From Aegilops tauschii subsp. strangulata (lineage: Eukaryota > Streptophyta > Magnoliopsida > Poales > Poaceae), in contig NC_053037.3 of NCBI RefSeq assembly GCF_002575655.3, forward strand, positions 506,610,544 through 506,674,543: a stretch of 64,000 nucleotides of DNA, given 5' to 3'. Made by a program: the position numbers and the translations under genes. The number at the start of each line of letters is the position of its first letter. Position 1 is the stretch's first letter. Positions 46,000 through 57,151 of the stretch are shown one piece after another. Under the pieces are notes generated by a model. That model was not told the origin of the DNA and searched no databases. It saw only the letters and a list, made by a program, of their open reading frames with translations.

Positions 46000-46960
46000 C
46001 TCTCCATATGTGGCTCACATGCATTTCGAAACTAAAGTAGGAACATTTAGCTGACCAATTAAACATCTCTCAGTTTTACTTATATCAGCATAATATCAGA
46101 TTTGAATTTGTACAACTAAGCTTGTTTAGCTCGATGGGTGGAGCAGTGCTATTACGACACGAACCACGTAGGCTGATCGTGGTCATCATAAAATGGGGAA
46201 ACCGTAAGCATGATGAGTATAGTGTTGACCGTGGCAGTGGGATGGAAGATTTGAAGCTGCAAACCGCGCAAAGGGTAGTTAGCAACCGATATTTGCTTTG
46301 AAATAACAACTAAGATTTGGTATGGACAAGAAAGTACAGTCAACAAGTGACAAAGAAATGCAATTCTGCTGTCTCTCTATATGTCACGACATGCATTTGG
46401 AAACTCAAGTGGGACCTTTAGCTAACCAATTAAATGTGTCTATTAACTAATATCAGTATCATATCACAATCATATTTGAACAACTAAGCTTTGGAATTTT
46501 GAGTGTTGTGTTGTTTAGCTTGAAGGGTGGAGTAATGCTAGTATGACAGAAAGCACCTACGCAGATCATAGTAGAGTAGATAAAAGGGGAAAACCCTAAG
46601 CCTCAAGAGTAAATCAGGAAAGTGGAACTAGCTGGACCAGTGGGTGGCGCACATGCTTTTCGAAACGAATATAGGAACATTAGGTGACCAATTAAATGTT
46701 CTCTGTTTTAGTAAGATGAGCATCATATCAGATTCGTATTTCAACACGTAAGCTTTGGAATTATGAGTGGCATGTTGTTTTGCTTGATGGGTTGAGGTCT
46801 TGAGGAGTAGTGCTAGTACGACACGAAGCAGTGAAGCACCTACGATGATGGTAGTGAATATAAAGGGGGGAAACCATAAGCTTTACGAGTATAGTGACCG
46901 TGACATGGCGGATCTGAAGGTGCAAACCGGACAAAGCTACTTCGCAACCAATGTTTGCAT
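46000..46960. repeat. Three imperfect tandem repeats (about 290 bp)
   Basis: Units start near 46006, 46376 and 46645. Each holds, in order, CATGC(A)TTTCGAAAC, GACCAATTAAA, AACTAAGCTTTGGAATT (shortened in unit 1), TTTAGCTTGATGGGT, GTACGACACGAA and a purine-rich block ending GGATGGAAGATTTGAAG or similar. On the minus strand units 1 and 3 encode related peptides (LQLQIFHPTATV versus LHLQIRHVTVTI), so they may be duplicated exons. Confidence 0.6.
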
Positions 46961-47017
46961 TCAACTAGCCACTACAATTTGGTACAGACAAGAAAAGTAC
47001 AGTAAACAATTTAAGAT

Positions 47018-47347
47018 CTATTTTCCGGGTGAGATCAATAACTTAAGCACATATGGAAGAGTACCACCTCTCTTGCGATGCTGTGTAGGCCCCTGCTGAT
47101 ACGTTGAGGGTGCTGTGGGTGCGATGGCTGTCGGCGGCGGGGAAGAAGACTTTAGATGGCAGACGGCCGGGTCGGGGGATAAATCATGTTGCCGTGGACG
47201 AGGCGGTCGTAGGAGCGGCAACGGCAAAGTGGACGACGGCACCGATGAAGCGAGACGACATGATGAAAGGATCCTGGTCCGGCGCCGTGGATGAGAGACG
47301 TCCATCTCTTGCAGTGGACGATGGGGTAGGGGTAGCGGCTCCGGCAA
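47018..47347 (-). CDS. Proline/arginine-rich exon-like ORF
   Basis: A 109-codon minus-strand frame, GC-rich and rich in P, R and S, upstream of the repeats and the coiled-coil exon at 43616. It resembles a first exon but could equally be a GC-rich stretch with few stops. A similar GC-rich minus-strand frame is at 63001-63537. No domain recognised. Confidence 0.25.
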   Translation of the reverse strand: MPEPLPLPHRPLQEMDVSHPRRRTRILSSCRLASSVPSSTLPLPLLRPPRPRQHDLSPDPAVCHLKSSSPPPTAIAPTAPSTYQQGPTQHRKRGGTLPYVLKLLISPGK

Positions 47348-47399
47348 GGTGGAGTATGGGGTGGTGGGCGGAGGAGGCTGGCCGCAGTGGGGAGGTTGT

Positions 47400-47661
47400 C
47401 GTGGCGCCGACGGTGTATGAATGGGGAAATGGAGGGGGACGGGGGGATCTCAAACTTTGGGACGCGCTTGTCTGAAATGTGGGAAAGTTACGAACTTATC
47501 CCCCGTTTAAAATTTGGGACATCACGTCGGTTGGGGATAGGACGGTAATCTCGCATCTCCCAAATATTTGCCGGTAACGATTTCGGGCGAGGAGAGGGTG
47601 TTTTGCCGCCCACGATTGGCGCCCACGGTGTATGAATGAGGCTGACAGGTAGGGCGGTTGT
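47400..47661. repeat. Degenerate tandem repeats, left part
   Basis: Contains two copies of a unit with GACGGTGTATGAATGGGG / CACGGTGTATGAATGAGG and GGGAAAGTTAC, plus CGAGGAGAGGGTGTTTTGCCGCC. The array continues after the nested Gypsy at 60239-60460, so the Gypsy inserted into a repeat array. Confidence 0.55.
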
Positions 47662-47666
47662 GTCAC

Positions 47667-49235
47667 TGATACGTCTCCAATGTATCTATAATTTTTCATT
47701 GTTCCATGCTATTATATATTATGTTTTGGATGTTTCATGGGCTTATTTATAGACTTCTATATTATTTTTGGGACTAACCTGTTAACCGGAGGCCCAACCC
47801 AAATTGCTGTTTTTTTGCCTATTTCAGAGTTTCGCAGAAAAAGAATATCAAACGGAGTCCAAACGGAATGAAACCTTCGGGAACGTGATTTTCGGAACAA
47901 ACGTGATCCACAGGACTTGGAGTCCACGTAAAGAAATCAATGAGGAGAACACGAGGCAGGGGCGCGCCTACCCCCCAAGCGCGCCCTCCACCCTCATGGG
48001 GCCCACGTTGCTCCACCGACGTACTTCTTCCTCCTATATATACCTACGTACCCCCAAACCATCAGAGGCATCCACGAAAACCTAATTCCACTGCCGCAAC
48101 CTTCTGTACCCGTGAGATCCCATCTTGGGGCCTTTTCCGGCGTCCTGCCGGAGGGGGCATTGATCACGGAGGGCTTCTACATCAACACCATAGCCTCTCC
48201 GATGATGTGTGAGTAGTTTACCTCAGACCTTCGGGTCCATAGTTATTAGCTAGATGGCTTCCTCTCTCTCTTTGGATCTCAATACAAAGTTCTCCTCGAT
48301 TCTCTTGGAGATCTATTCGATGTAATTTTCTTTTGCGGTGTGTTTGTCGGGACCGATGAATTGTGGGTTTATGATCAAGATTATCTATGAACAATATTTG
48401 AATCTTCTCTGAATTCTTTTATGTATGATTGGTTATCTTTGCAAGTCTCTTCGAATTATCAGTTTGGTTTGGCCTACTAGATTGATCTTTCTTGCAATGG
48501 GAGAAGTGCTTAGCTTTGGGCTAAATCTTACAGTGTCCTTTCCCAGTGACAGCAGGGGCAGCAAGGCACGTATTGTATTATTGCCATCGAGGATAACAAG
48601 ATTGGGTTTATATCATATTGCATGAGTTTATCCTCTACATCATGTCATCATACTTAAAGCATTACTCTGTTCTTATGAACTTAATACTCTAGATGCATGC
48701 TGGATAGCGGTCGATGTGTGGAGTAATAGTAGTAGATGTAGGCAGGAGTCGGTCTACTTGTCACAGACGTGATGCCTATATACATGATCATACCTAGATA
48801 TTCTCATAACTATGCTCAATTCTATCAATTGCTCGACAGTAATTTGTTCACCCACCGTAATACTTATGCTCTTGAGAGAAGTCACTAGTGAAACCTATGG
48901 CCCCCGGGTCTATTCTCCATCATATTAATCTTCCAACACTTAGTTATTTCTATTGCCTTTTATTTTACTTTGCATCTTTATTTCTCTTTATCATAAAAAT
49001 ACCAAAAATACTATCTTATCTCACTCTCTTAAGTGACCGTGAAGGGATTGACAACCCCTTTATCGCAATGGTTGCGAGGTTCTTATTTGTTTGTGTAGGT
49101 GCGAGGGACTCGAGCGTAGCCTCCTACTAGATTGATACCTTGGTTCTCAAAAACTGAGGGAAATACTTACGCTACTTTACTGCATCACCCTTTCCTCTTC
49201 AAGGGAAAAACCAACGCAGTGCTCAAGAGGTAGCA
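47667..49235 (+). repeat. Athila-like 5' LTR
   Basis: 1569 bp, TGATACGTCTCCAATG to CAAGAGGTAGCA. A TATA box lies in TCCTATATATACCTACG (about 48034-48042). Differences from the 3' LTR are scattered (a few percent by eye). Confidence 0.9.
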
Positions 49236-49246
49236 AGAAGGATTTC

Positions 49247-49264
49247 TGGCGCCGTTGCCGGGGA
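49247..49264 (+). other. Primer-binding site for tRNA-Asp
   Basis: TGGCGCCGTTGCCGGGGA is the complement of the 3' end of plant tRNA-Asp (TCCCCGGCAACGGCGCCA). It lies 11 bp after the LTR end. Confidence 0.9.
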
Positions 49265-49455
49265 GTCTACGCAAAAGTCAACATACCAAGTACCCATCAC
49301 AAACTCTTATCCCTCGCATTACATTATTTGCCATTTGCCTCTCGTTTTCCTCTCCCCCACTTCACCCTTGCCCTTTTATTCGCCCTCTCCTTTCCGTTCG
49401 CCTCTTTCTCGCTCGCTTCTTGTTTGGTCGTGTGTTGGGTTGCTTGCTTGTCACG

Positions 49456-50595
49456 ATGGCTCTACCTAAATTTGGTGATCTTCACCTTAAAAGGTTAGAA
49501 GAGATCGAAAGCAACGTCAGGAGTTTTATGACTTTACAATTTGAGCATAATAATTTCTTTAGGAACAAGCTTAAGGAACAAAAAAGCTTTATGGGTTATA
49601 TGAATATAGAGCTCGATGATATGTCTAAAGAATTTTATGGTTTGAAATCTCAGATTGCTCATCTCGAATAATTAATAGCTGAAGTTTCGGATAAGCAGGC
49701 CACCTTAGTTAATAAGATGGCCGCTAAGCCGGAAAATTTTGAGAACAAAGATGAAGATCTAAAAGTTATTGATGAGTCCCCTATTAAATCTTTGTTTTGC
49801 AATATGAATCTTAATGATGGGACTGGAGATGATCCACCTTTACCTAGAAGGCGTTCAAAAAATTCGGAGTTTTTATATCTTGATGCAAAAATTGATAAAA
49901 GTGGGATTGATGAGGTTAAAACTTTAGATAGCAATGAACCCACTATTTTGGATTTCAAGGAATTTAATTATGATAATTTCTCTTTGATAGATTGTATTTC
50001 CTTGTTGCAGTCCGTGCTAAATTCTCCACATGCTTATAGTCAAAATAAAGCTTTTACTAAACATATCGTTGATGCTTTAATGCAATCTTATGAAGAAAAG
50101 CTTGAGTTGGAAGTTTCTATCCCTAGAAAACTTTATGATGAGTGGGAACCTACTAGTAAAATTAAAATTAAATATCTTGAATGCTTTGCTTTGTGTGATT
50201 TGGGTGCTAGTGTTTCCACGATTCCAAAAACTTTGTGTGATTTGTTAGGTTTCCGCGAATTTGATGATTGCTCTTTAAACTTACACCTTGCAGATTCCAC
50301 TATCAAGAAACCTATGGGAAGAATTAATGATGTTCTTATTGTTGCAAATAGGAATTATGTGCCCGTAGATTTTATTGTTCTTGATATAGATTGCAATCCT
50401 TCATGTCCTATTATTCTTGGTAGACCTTTCCTTAGAACGATTGGTGCAATCATTGATATGAAGGAAGGAAATATTAGATTCCAATTTACGTTAAGGAAAG
50501 GCATGGAACACTTCCCTAGAAAGAAAATTAAATTGCCATATGAATCTATTATGAGAGCCACTTATGGATTGCCTACCGAAGATGCCAACACCTAG
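49456..50595 (+). pseudogene. Gag/retropepsin-like ORF, single premature stop
   Basis: One frame of 379 codons plus stop, from ATG at 49456, broken only by TAA at 49669-49671 (probably CAA mutated). The N-terminal part is helical (RLEEIESNVRSFMTLQFEHNNF, LDDMSKEFYGLKSQIAHLE). The middle is acidic. The C-terminal half holds a retropepsin-like domain: FALCDLGASVSTIPKTLC with the catalytic Asp at 50197-50199, then VDFIVLDIDCNPSCPIILGRPF. DLG in place of DTG is usual in Athila/Tat pol. No zinc knuckle, RT, RNase H or integrase follows. The element would depend on other elements for copying. Confidence 0.8.
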
Positions 50596-51925
50596 ATCTA
50601 TCCGTGTTTTTATGCCTAGCTAGGGGCGTTAAACGATAGCGCTTGTTGGGAGGCAACCCAATTTTATTTTTATTTTTTGCTTTTTGCTTCTGTTTAGGAA
50701 TAAATCTTTGATCTAGACTCTGGGTAGATTTGTTTTTATGTTTTAATTAGTGTTTGTGCCAAGTTAAACCTATAGGATCTTCTTGGATGATAGTTATTTG
50801 ATCTTGCTGAAAATTCCAGAAACTTTCTGTTCACGAAAACAATTGTTAACAATTACCAGAACGTGATATAATATTGATTCCAATTGAAGCAGATCAATAA
50901 ACAAATTATTTAGGTCGTCCTACTTTGGCTGAATTTTTAGAGTTCCAGAAGTTTGCGTTAGTTACAGATTACTACAGACTGTTCTGTTTTTGACAGATTC
51001 TGTTTTTCGTGTGTTGTTTGCTTATTTTGATGAATCTATGGCTAGTAAAATAGTTTATAAACCATAGAGAAGTTGGAATACAGTAGGTTTAACACCAATA
51101 TAAATAAAGAATGAGTTAAATACAGTACCTTGAAGCGGTGTTTTGTTTTCTTTCGCTAACGGAGCTCATGAGATTTTCTGTTAAGTTTTGTGTTATGAAG
51201 TTTTCAAGTTTTGGGTAAAGATTTGATGGAGTATGGAACAAGGAGTGGCAAGAGCCTAAGCTTGGGGATGCCCATGGCACCCCAAGATAATCTAAGGACA
51301 CCAAAAAGCCAAAGCTTGGGGTGCCCCGGAAGGCATCCCCTCTTTCGTCCTCATCCATCGGTAAATTTACTTGGAGCTATATTTTTATTCACCACATGAT
51401 ATGTGTTTTACTTGGAGCGTCTTGTATGATTTGAGTCTTTATTTGCTAGTTTTCCACAATCATCCTTGCTGTACAAACCTTTTGAGAGAGACACACATGA
51501 TTCGGAATTTGTTAGAATACTCTATGTGCTTCACTTATATTCTTTGAGCTATATAGTTTTGCTCTAGTGCTTCACTTATATCTTTTAGAGCACGGCGGTG
51601 GTTATATTTTATAGAAATTGTTGAACTCTCATGCTTCACTTATATTATTTTGAGAGTCTTAAACAGCATGGTAATTTGCTTTAATTGTGAAATTAATCTT
51701 CCATATTGAGTTCACTAAATATCATGAGAAGTTAGATACTTGTTAAGTGTTTTGAGATACAAAGGTGGTAATATTAGAGTGTGCTAGTTGAGTAATTGTG
51801 AAATTGAGAAATACTTGTGTTAAAGTTGGCAAGTCCCGTAGCATGCACGTATGGTAAAAGTTGTGTACCAATTTTGACACGTAGGTGTTCTTTTATTGCT
51901 TTCCTTATGAGTGGCGGTCGGGGAC
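50596..51925 (+). other. Athila-like 3' non-coding internal region, left of Copia
   Basis: No ORF. Starts with GCGCTTGTTGGGAGGCAACCC after the gag/protease stop. It contains two hairpins (51261-51340) and TCACTTATAT motifs repeated near 51536, 51570 and 51639. It parallels about 8096-9312. Confidence 0.7.
51261..51340 (+). other. Two hairpins with PPT-like arm, copy 2
   Basis: Hairpin 1 (51261-51286): the same two-part stem as at 8601-8626, with loop CAT in place of CAA. Hairpin 2 (51318-51340): GGGGTGCC pairs with GGCATCCCC around CCGGAA with one bulge. Flanking and spacer bases differ from copy 1 while the stems persist. Confidence 0.6.
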
Positions 51926-51930
51926 GAGCG

Positions 51931-52285
51931 TGTTGAAATAAAACCCCGAGCCCTGTCAAAGTTCAGTTAGCTAGTTTTTCTGTCAGGTTAGCTTTCCCGT
52001 TTTTTTCAGTCTTTCTAGCTTTGCTCGAAGGTTGCAATGGCCTGGAGTGAGTCGTGCGCCTCGTTGATCTGCTCGTGGGATGGCACGAGCGTTGTGGATC
52101 ACGTAGGCGCCAAGTTAGGGGCCACGATCCCCAGTTTCCCCTCTGTACTCTGAATAAATAGAAGCAAGAAAGGAGCAGAAAAGCTGTGAAGTTTACAACG
52201 CAAAAACACTTCTGTTCTTCGTCCATCTAGAGCTCTGTTCTCTCGCGTGTGTGTTCGTCGACTTGGCACTCCGGGAGTGCTGACA
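51931..52285 (+). repeat. Copia 5' LTR
   Basis: 355 bp, TGTTGAAATAAAACCCCGAG to GGGAGTGCTGACA. A TATA-like AATAAATAG (52153-52161) precedes the probable start site. It lacks the 7 bp GTTAGCT-type insertion seen in the 3' LTR. The PBS (TTGGCATCAGAGC) follows at 52287. Confidence 0.9.
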
Positions 52286-52286
52286 G

Positions 52287-52303
52287 TTGGCATCAGAGCC
52301 GCG
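52287..52303 (+). other. Copia primer-binding site
   Basis: TTGGCATCAGAGCCGCG, one base after the LTR; a variant of the initiator-methionine tRNA site TGGTATCAGAGC. Confidence 0.85.
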
Positions 52304-52310
52304 TTTGGTC

Positions 52311-55300
52311 ATGGGAAAGAGCAATCCAAGTCGCTCCCGTTCCGCCTCGCCGGTGAAGACCGGGGCTGGGGCGAAGAAGGACGGAAAGGGCACCAGCGGC
52401 GGCGGCGACGGCACGCCTGCGCCCCTGCTGGGCGACGGCTCAGGGAGGTCGTCCGGCCGTGAGCTAGCGATGCCACGGCCGCTCCGTGAGGCGACTGGAT
52501 CCACCTCCTACCCTCCCTTGACGAGGACGAACTACGCGGAGTGGTCGCTCCTGATGAAGGTAATCCTGCAGGCGAGAGGCCTGTGGACCGTCATCGAGAT
52601 CGGCCCGTGTCCTGACGATGACGCCGATTATCGTGACGACCGCCTGGCGCTGGAGGCAATCCTCCGGGCCGTACCGCCGGAGATGCTGGTGACGCTTGCC
52701 ATGAAGGAGACGGCGAAAGAGGCGTGGGACTCCATCAAGACGATCCGTCTTGGAGTCGACCGCGTACGCAAGGCGAAGGCGCAGTCCCTCCGCCGCGAGT
52801 TCGACGACATCCGTTTCAAGGACGGGGAGACCGTCGACGAGTTTGCCCTTCGACTCACCGGTATGATGAATAACCTAGCTCTTCTTGGTGATGATCTGAA
52901 GGAAGAAAGGGCCGTGGAGAAATTTCTCCGGGTCGTCCCGCCGTGCTATGCACAGGTGGCTCTCTCTCCATAGAGACGCTGCTTGACCTGTCGGAGCTCA
53001 CGGTCGAGGAGCTCACCGGCCGACTGAAAGCGGCGGAGGAACGCTACGAGCTGGACGGGGTCGCCCAAGGCGGGAGCAGCCTGCTGTTCACTCACGAGGA
53101 GTGGATGGCGCGCCAGCAGAAGATCGACCAGGCCGGAGCCACCGGAGGCAGCAGCAACCAAGCTGCCGGCGGCGGCGGACGCCGCAGTGGCGGCGGTGGC
53201 GGACGCTCGCGCGGTCGCGGAGGTGGCCGAGGCGGGCGCGGGAACCAGAGCTCTTCTGGCAGCGCCGCCCGCAAGAACGACAAGTGCCGCTACTGCAACA
53301 ACCTGGGCCACTGGGCCCGGGAATGCCGGAAGAAGAAGCGCGATGAGGAGGCGAACCTCGCGAAGCTGACGAGGATGAGCCGGGCCTTCTGATGGCCCAG
53401 GCCTGCACTCTGGACGAGGGGAGCACGGCAGGGCCGGAGCTGAACCTGACTGCGCCCCAGACATCCCTCGCGACCGCGGCGGCGTAGGTGTTCCTCAACG
53501 AGGAGCGCGCGCGCGTGGAACTGCAGCAGTCTCCTGGCGACACCGATGCCGCCTGGTACCTCGACACTGGGGCGTCGAACCACATGACCGGTGACGTGTT
53601 GGCGTTCGCGGACCTGGATGAGTCCGTGACGGGATCGGTCAAGTTCGGCGACGGGTCTCTAGTGGACATACGCGGGGGGGGGGGGCACGGTGCTGTTCGC
53701 TATGGCAGGCGGTCACCACTGTGGCCTCACCAATGTCTACTGGATACCTCGCCTCAAGAGCAACATCATCAGCATCGGCCAACTGGACGAGGTCGGTTGC
53801 GCGACGCTGGTGGAGCATGGCGTCATGACAGTCCGCGATCGCCAAAAGAATCTGCTCGCCAAGGTAACTCGTTCGGCCAAGCGCCTCTATGTGTTGCATC
53901 TCAAGATTGTGAAGCCGGCGTGTCTCGCGGCGAGCGAGTGCGACGGTGCAGGCTGGCGCTGGCACGAGAGATTCGGCCACATCCACTTTCAGGGACTCGA
54001 GAGGATGGCGCGCACCGGCATGGTCACCGGCCTTCCCCTCATCGTCCACGCGGAGCACATTTGCGAGGCTTGCCTGGCTGGCAAGCAGAGGCGGGCCTCG
54101 TTCCCTCAGGTCGCCAAGTTCCGCGCGACGAAACCACTGGAGCTGGTCCACGGCGACATCTGCGGGCCGATCTCGCCGGCGACGCCGGGCGGGAAGCGCT
54201 ACTTCCTCTTGCTAGTGGACGACCACAGCCGTTACATTTGGCTCGTCTTGCTGCGCTCCAAGGACGAGGCGGCCGAGGCGATCCGCCGGATCAAGGCCGC
54301 CGCGGAGACCGAGTCGCGCCGCTCCCTGCGCACGTTCCGCACAGATCGCGAAGGCAAATTCACGAGCATGACATTCGCGGAGTACTGCGCCGACCACGGC
54401 GTGCAGCGCCACCTGACGGCGCCCTACTCCCCGCAGCAAAACGGAGTGGTGGAGCGCCGCAACCTGACCGTTGTGGGCATGGGGAGGTGCATGCTCAAGT
54501 CCAGGGGCGTGCCGGCTTCCTTCTGGGGTGAGGCTGTCACCACTGCCGTGTTTCTGATGAACAGGTCGTACACAAGGAGCCTGACTGGGAAGACGCCATT
54601 TGAGGCGTGGCATGGTTGCAAACCCAACGTGCACTTCCTGCGCGTCTTCGGGTGCGTGGCTCACGTCAAGGACACGCGCCCGCACCTGGCAAAGCTGGCG
54701 GACAGGAGCAAGGCGATGGTTTTCATCGGGTATGAGCCGGGAGGCAAGGCCTACCGGGCGTACGACCCCGCTACTAAGCGCGTGCACGTCACGCGCGACG
54801 TCGTCTTCGACGAGCGAGCAAGCTGGGACTGGCAACGGGGCGGGGACGCTCCCGGCGCGGCGACGTTCACTGTCGAGTATGGGCCGGCTACTGTGCTTGA
54901 GGGGGTGCGTCACTCAGCGCCGGCGACACCGGCCCCTCCACCACACGCCAGCACTGGCGGGGACGCAACTGCAGTAGGAGCCGACGCGCCCACTCCGTTC
55001 ACGCCCATGAGCACCGGCGGGAGGGACCTCAATCCTGAGCTCAGCCCTGCCATGTCACGTTCTCCGCCAAGCGCTTCGCCAACTCCGATCGAGTCGCCAC
55101 CAGCTGACCACGCGGGCGTGCACCCGATGGTGACGCATGCACGGGACGGCATCGTGCAGCCGAACCAACAGCTCACGGACTACATCCTCAACCTCGACGA
55201 CGAGGAGCTGCACCTCGGGCTAGCAGAGGAGCCGGCCTCTCTGGATGAGGCGCAAGGAGATGCAGCCTGGAAGCGCGCTATGGACGAGGAAATGGCGTCT

Positions 55301-56780
55301 ATCCAGGAGAATCGCACCTGGCATCTCGCTGATCTCCCTCCTAGTCACCGCCCCATTGGTCTCAAATGAGTCTACAAGGTGAAATGCGACACCCAGGGCG
55401 CGGTGGTGCGGCACAAGGCCCGCCTCGTCGCCAAAGGGTTCGTGCAGCGCCAGGGCGTGGACTATGAAGAGGTGTTCGCGCCTGTCGCCCGCATGGAGTC
55501 AGTGCGCCTCCTGCTCGCTCTGGCCGCGCGCGCGGGCTGGGGCGTGCATCACATGGACGTGAAGAGTGCGTTCCTGAACGGGGAGCTCCAGGAGGAGGTC
55601 TACGTCGCGCAACCACCTGGGTACATCGCCGCCGGACAGGAGAGCAAGGTGCTGCGCCTCGACAAGGCCTTGTACGGCTTGAAACAGGCGCCGCGCGCCT
55701 GGAACCAGAAGCTGGACGCATGCCTCGCGTCGCTCGGGTTCGAGCGCAGCACCACCGAGCACGCCATCTACGGGCGTGGCAACGCATCGTCTCGCCTCCT
55801 TGTGGGGGTGTACGTCGATGATCTGGTCATCACCGGCAACGACGACGGGGAGGTCACGCGGTTCAAGGAGGAGATGATGAAGCTCTTCAAGATGAGCGAT
55901 CTCGGTCTCCTAAGTTTTTACTTGGGGATCGAGGTGCACCAGGCGCGGGCTGGTATCTCCCTGAACCAGACGGCTTACGCTGAGAAGATTCTGGAGCGCG
56001 GCGGCATGACAGGGTGCAACCCGTGCGCGGTGCCCATGGAACCCAGACTGAAGCTTAGCAAGCAGAGCACCGCGCCTCTGACTGATGCGACGGAGTACCG
56101 CAGCCTCGTCGGGTGTCTGCGCTATCTGGTTCACACCAGGCCGGACATCGCTTTCGCCGTCGGCTACGTCTCGCGCTTCATGGAGGCGCCCACCATCAAG
56201 CATCTGGCTGCGGTGAGGAAGATTCTGCGCTACATCGCCGGCACTCTGCATTGGGGCTGCTACTACCCAAGGGGAAAAGGAGATGGCCACCTCGCTGGTT
56301 ACAGCGACAGTGACATGGGAGGAGACATCGACACACGTCGGAGCACGACCGGCGCCATGTTCTTCTACGGCAACAGTATTATCAGCTGGCAGTCCCTCAA
56401 GCAAAAGGTCGTGGCTCTGTCCTCCTGCGAGGCCGAGTACATCGGCGCCACGACAGCAACATGCCAAGGAGTTTGGCTGGCTCGTTTCCTCGGCGAGCTC
56501 AAGAAGGAGAGGCCAGCCTGCTTCCCACTCTGGATGGATAACAAGTCTGCCATCTCCCTCGCGAAGAATCCCGTGTTTCATGAGCGAAGCAAGCACATCG
56601 ATGTCCGCTTCCACTTCACCAGAGAATGTGTGGAGAACAAGCAAGTGGAGGTGGAATTCGTCGGCACAGACGGATAGCTCGCCGATCTTCTCACTAAGGC
56701 TCTTGGGCGCGTGCGCTTCACGGAGCTGCGAGCAAGGATCGGCATGGTAGAGATTGACAAGGGCTTAGGTTTTAGGGGGT
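52311..56780 (+). pseudogene. Copia gag-pol polyprotein, lightly broken
   Basis: ATG at 52311. Gag (YAEWSLLMKVILQARGLW, KAKAQSLRREFDDIRF), then zinc knuckle CRYCNNLGHWAREC (53285-53326), protease WYLDTGASNHMTG (about 53551), GAG-pre-integrase, integrase with VHGDICGPI, FRTDREGKF and QNGVVERRN (all three acidic residues kept), RT with VYVDDLVITG (about 55808) and LYGLKQAPRAWN, and RNase H with SCEAEYIGA and DNKSAISLAKNP. Breaks: a CT insertion near 52965, a one-base loss near 53388, a 12-G run at 53674-53685 shifting the frame, and stops at 53485 (TAG), 55367 (TGA, a Trp codon expected) and 56675 (TAG, Gln expected). All domains are still readable. Confidence 0.95.
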
Positions 56781-56784
56781 GATT
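56762..56784 (+). other. Copia polypurine tract
   Basis: GGTTTTAGGGGGTGATT directly precedes the 3' LTR start TGTTGAAATAAAACC at 56785. Confidence 0.7.
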
Positions 56785-57146
56785 TGTTGAAATAAAACCC
56801 CGAGCCCTGTCAAAGTTCAGTTAGCTAGTTTTTCTGTCAGGTTAGCTTTCCCGTTTTTTTCAGTCTTTCTGTTAGCTAGCTTTGCTCGAAGGTTGCAACG
56901 GCCTGGAGCGAGTCGTGCGCCTCGTTGATCTGCTCGTGGGATGGCACGAGCGTTGTGGATCACGTAGGCGCCAAGTCAGGGGCCACGATCCCCAGTTTCC
57001 CCTCTGTACTTTGAATAAATAGAAGCAAGAAAGGAGCAGAAAAGCTGTGAAGTTTACAGCGCAAAAACACTTCTGTTCTTCGTCCATCTAGAGCTCTGTT
57101 CTCTCGCGTGTGTGTTCGTCGACTTGGCACTCCGGGAGTGCTGACA
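56785..57146 (+). repeat. Copia 3' LTR
   Basis: 362 bp, same termini as the 5' LTR. Differences: a 7-bp indel at CTTTCTGTTAGCTAGC and five transitions. Confidence 0.9.
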
Positions 57147-57151
57147 GAGCG

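Larger units (their letters stand above)
51926..57151 (+). mobile_element. GC-rich Copia retrotransposon, TSD GAGCG
   Basis: The element spans 51931-57146 (5216 bp) with GAGCG at 51926-51930 and 57147-57151. LTRs are 51931-52285 and 56785-57146. The paralogous Athila-like copy at 9299-9316 shows the unoccupied site (GGTCGGGGAAAAGCGATGGTC). By hand the LTRs differ by five transitions and one 7-bp indel, about 1.4%; at the commonly used grass rate of 1.3e-8 this is roughly half a million years. The coding region is strongly GC-rich, in contrast to its AT-rich host element. Confidence 0.95.

Noticed and set aside
49247..49264. tRNA-like sequence
   Set aside because: Only the 18 bases complementary to the tRNA-Asp 3' end are present, directly after an LTR; this is a primer-binding site. 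The same applies to 5804, 12694, 21380, 29453 and 52287.
53088..56644. Several long antisense frames (53088-53669, 54212-54913, 55910-56644)
   Set aside because: They mirror the GC-rich Copia gag-pol on the other strand; the sense strand carries all recognisable domains.
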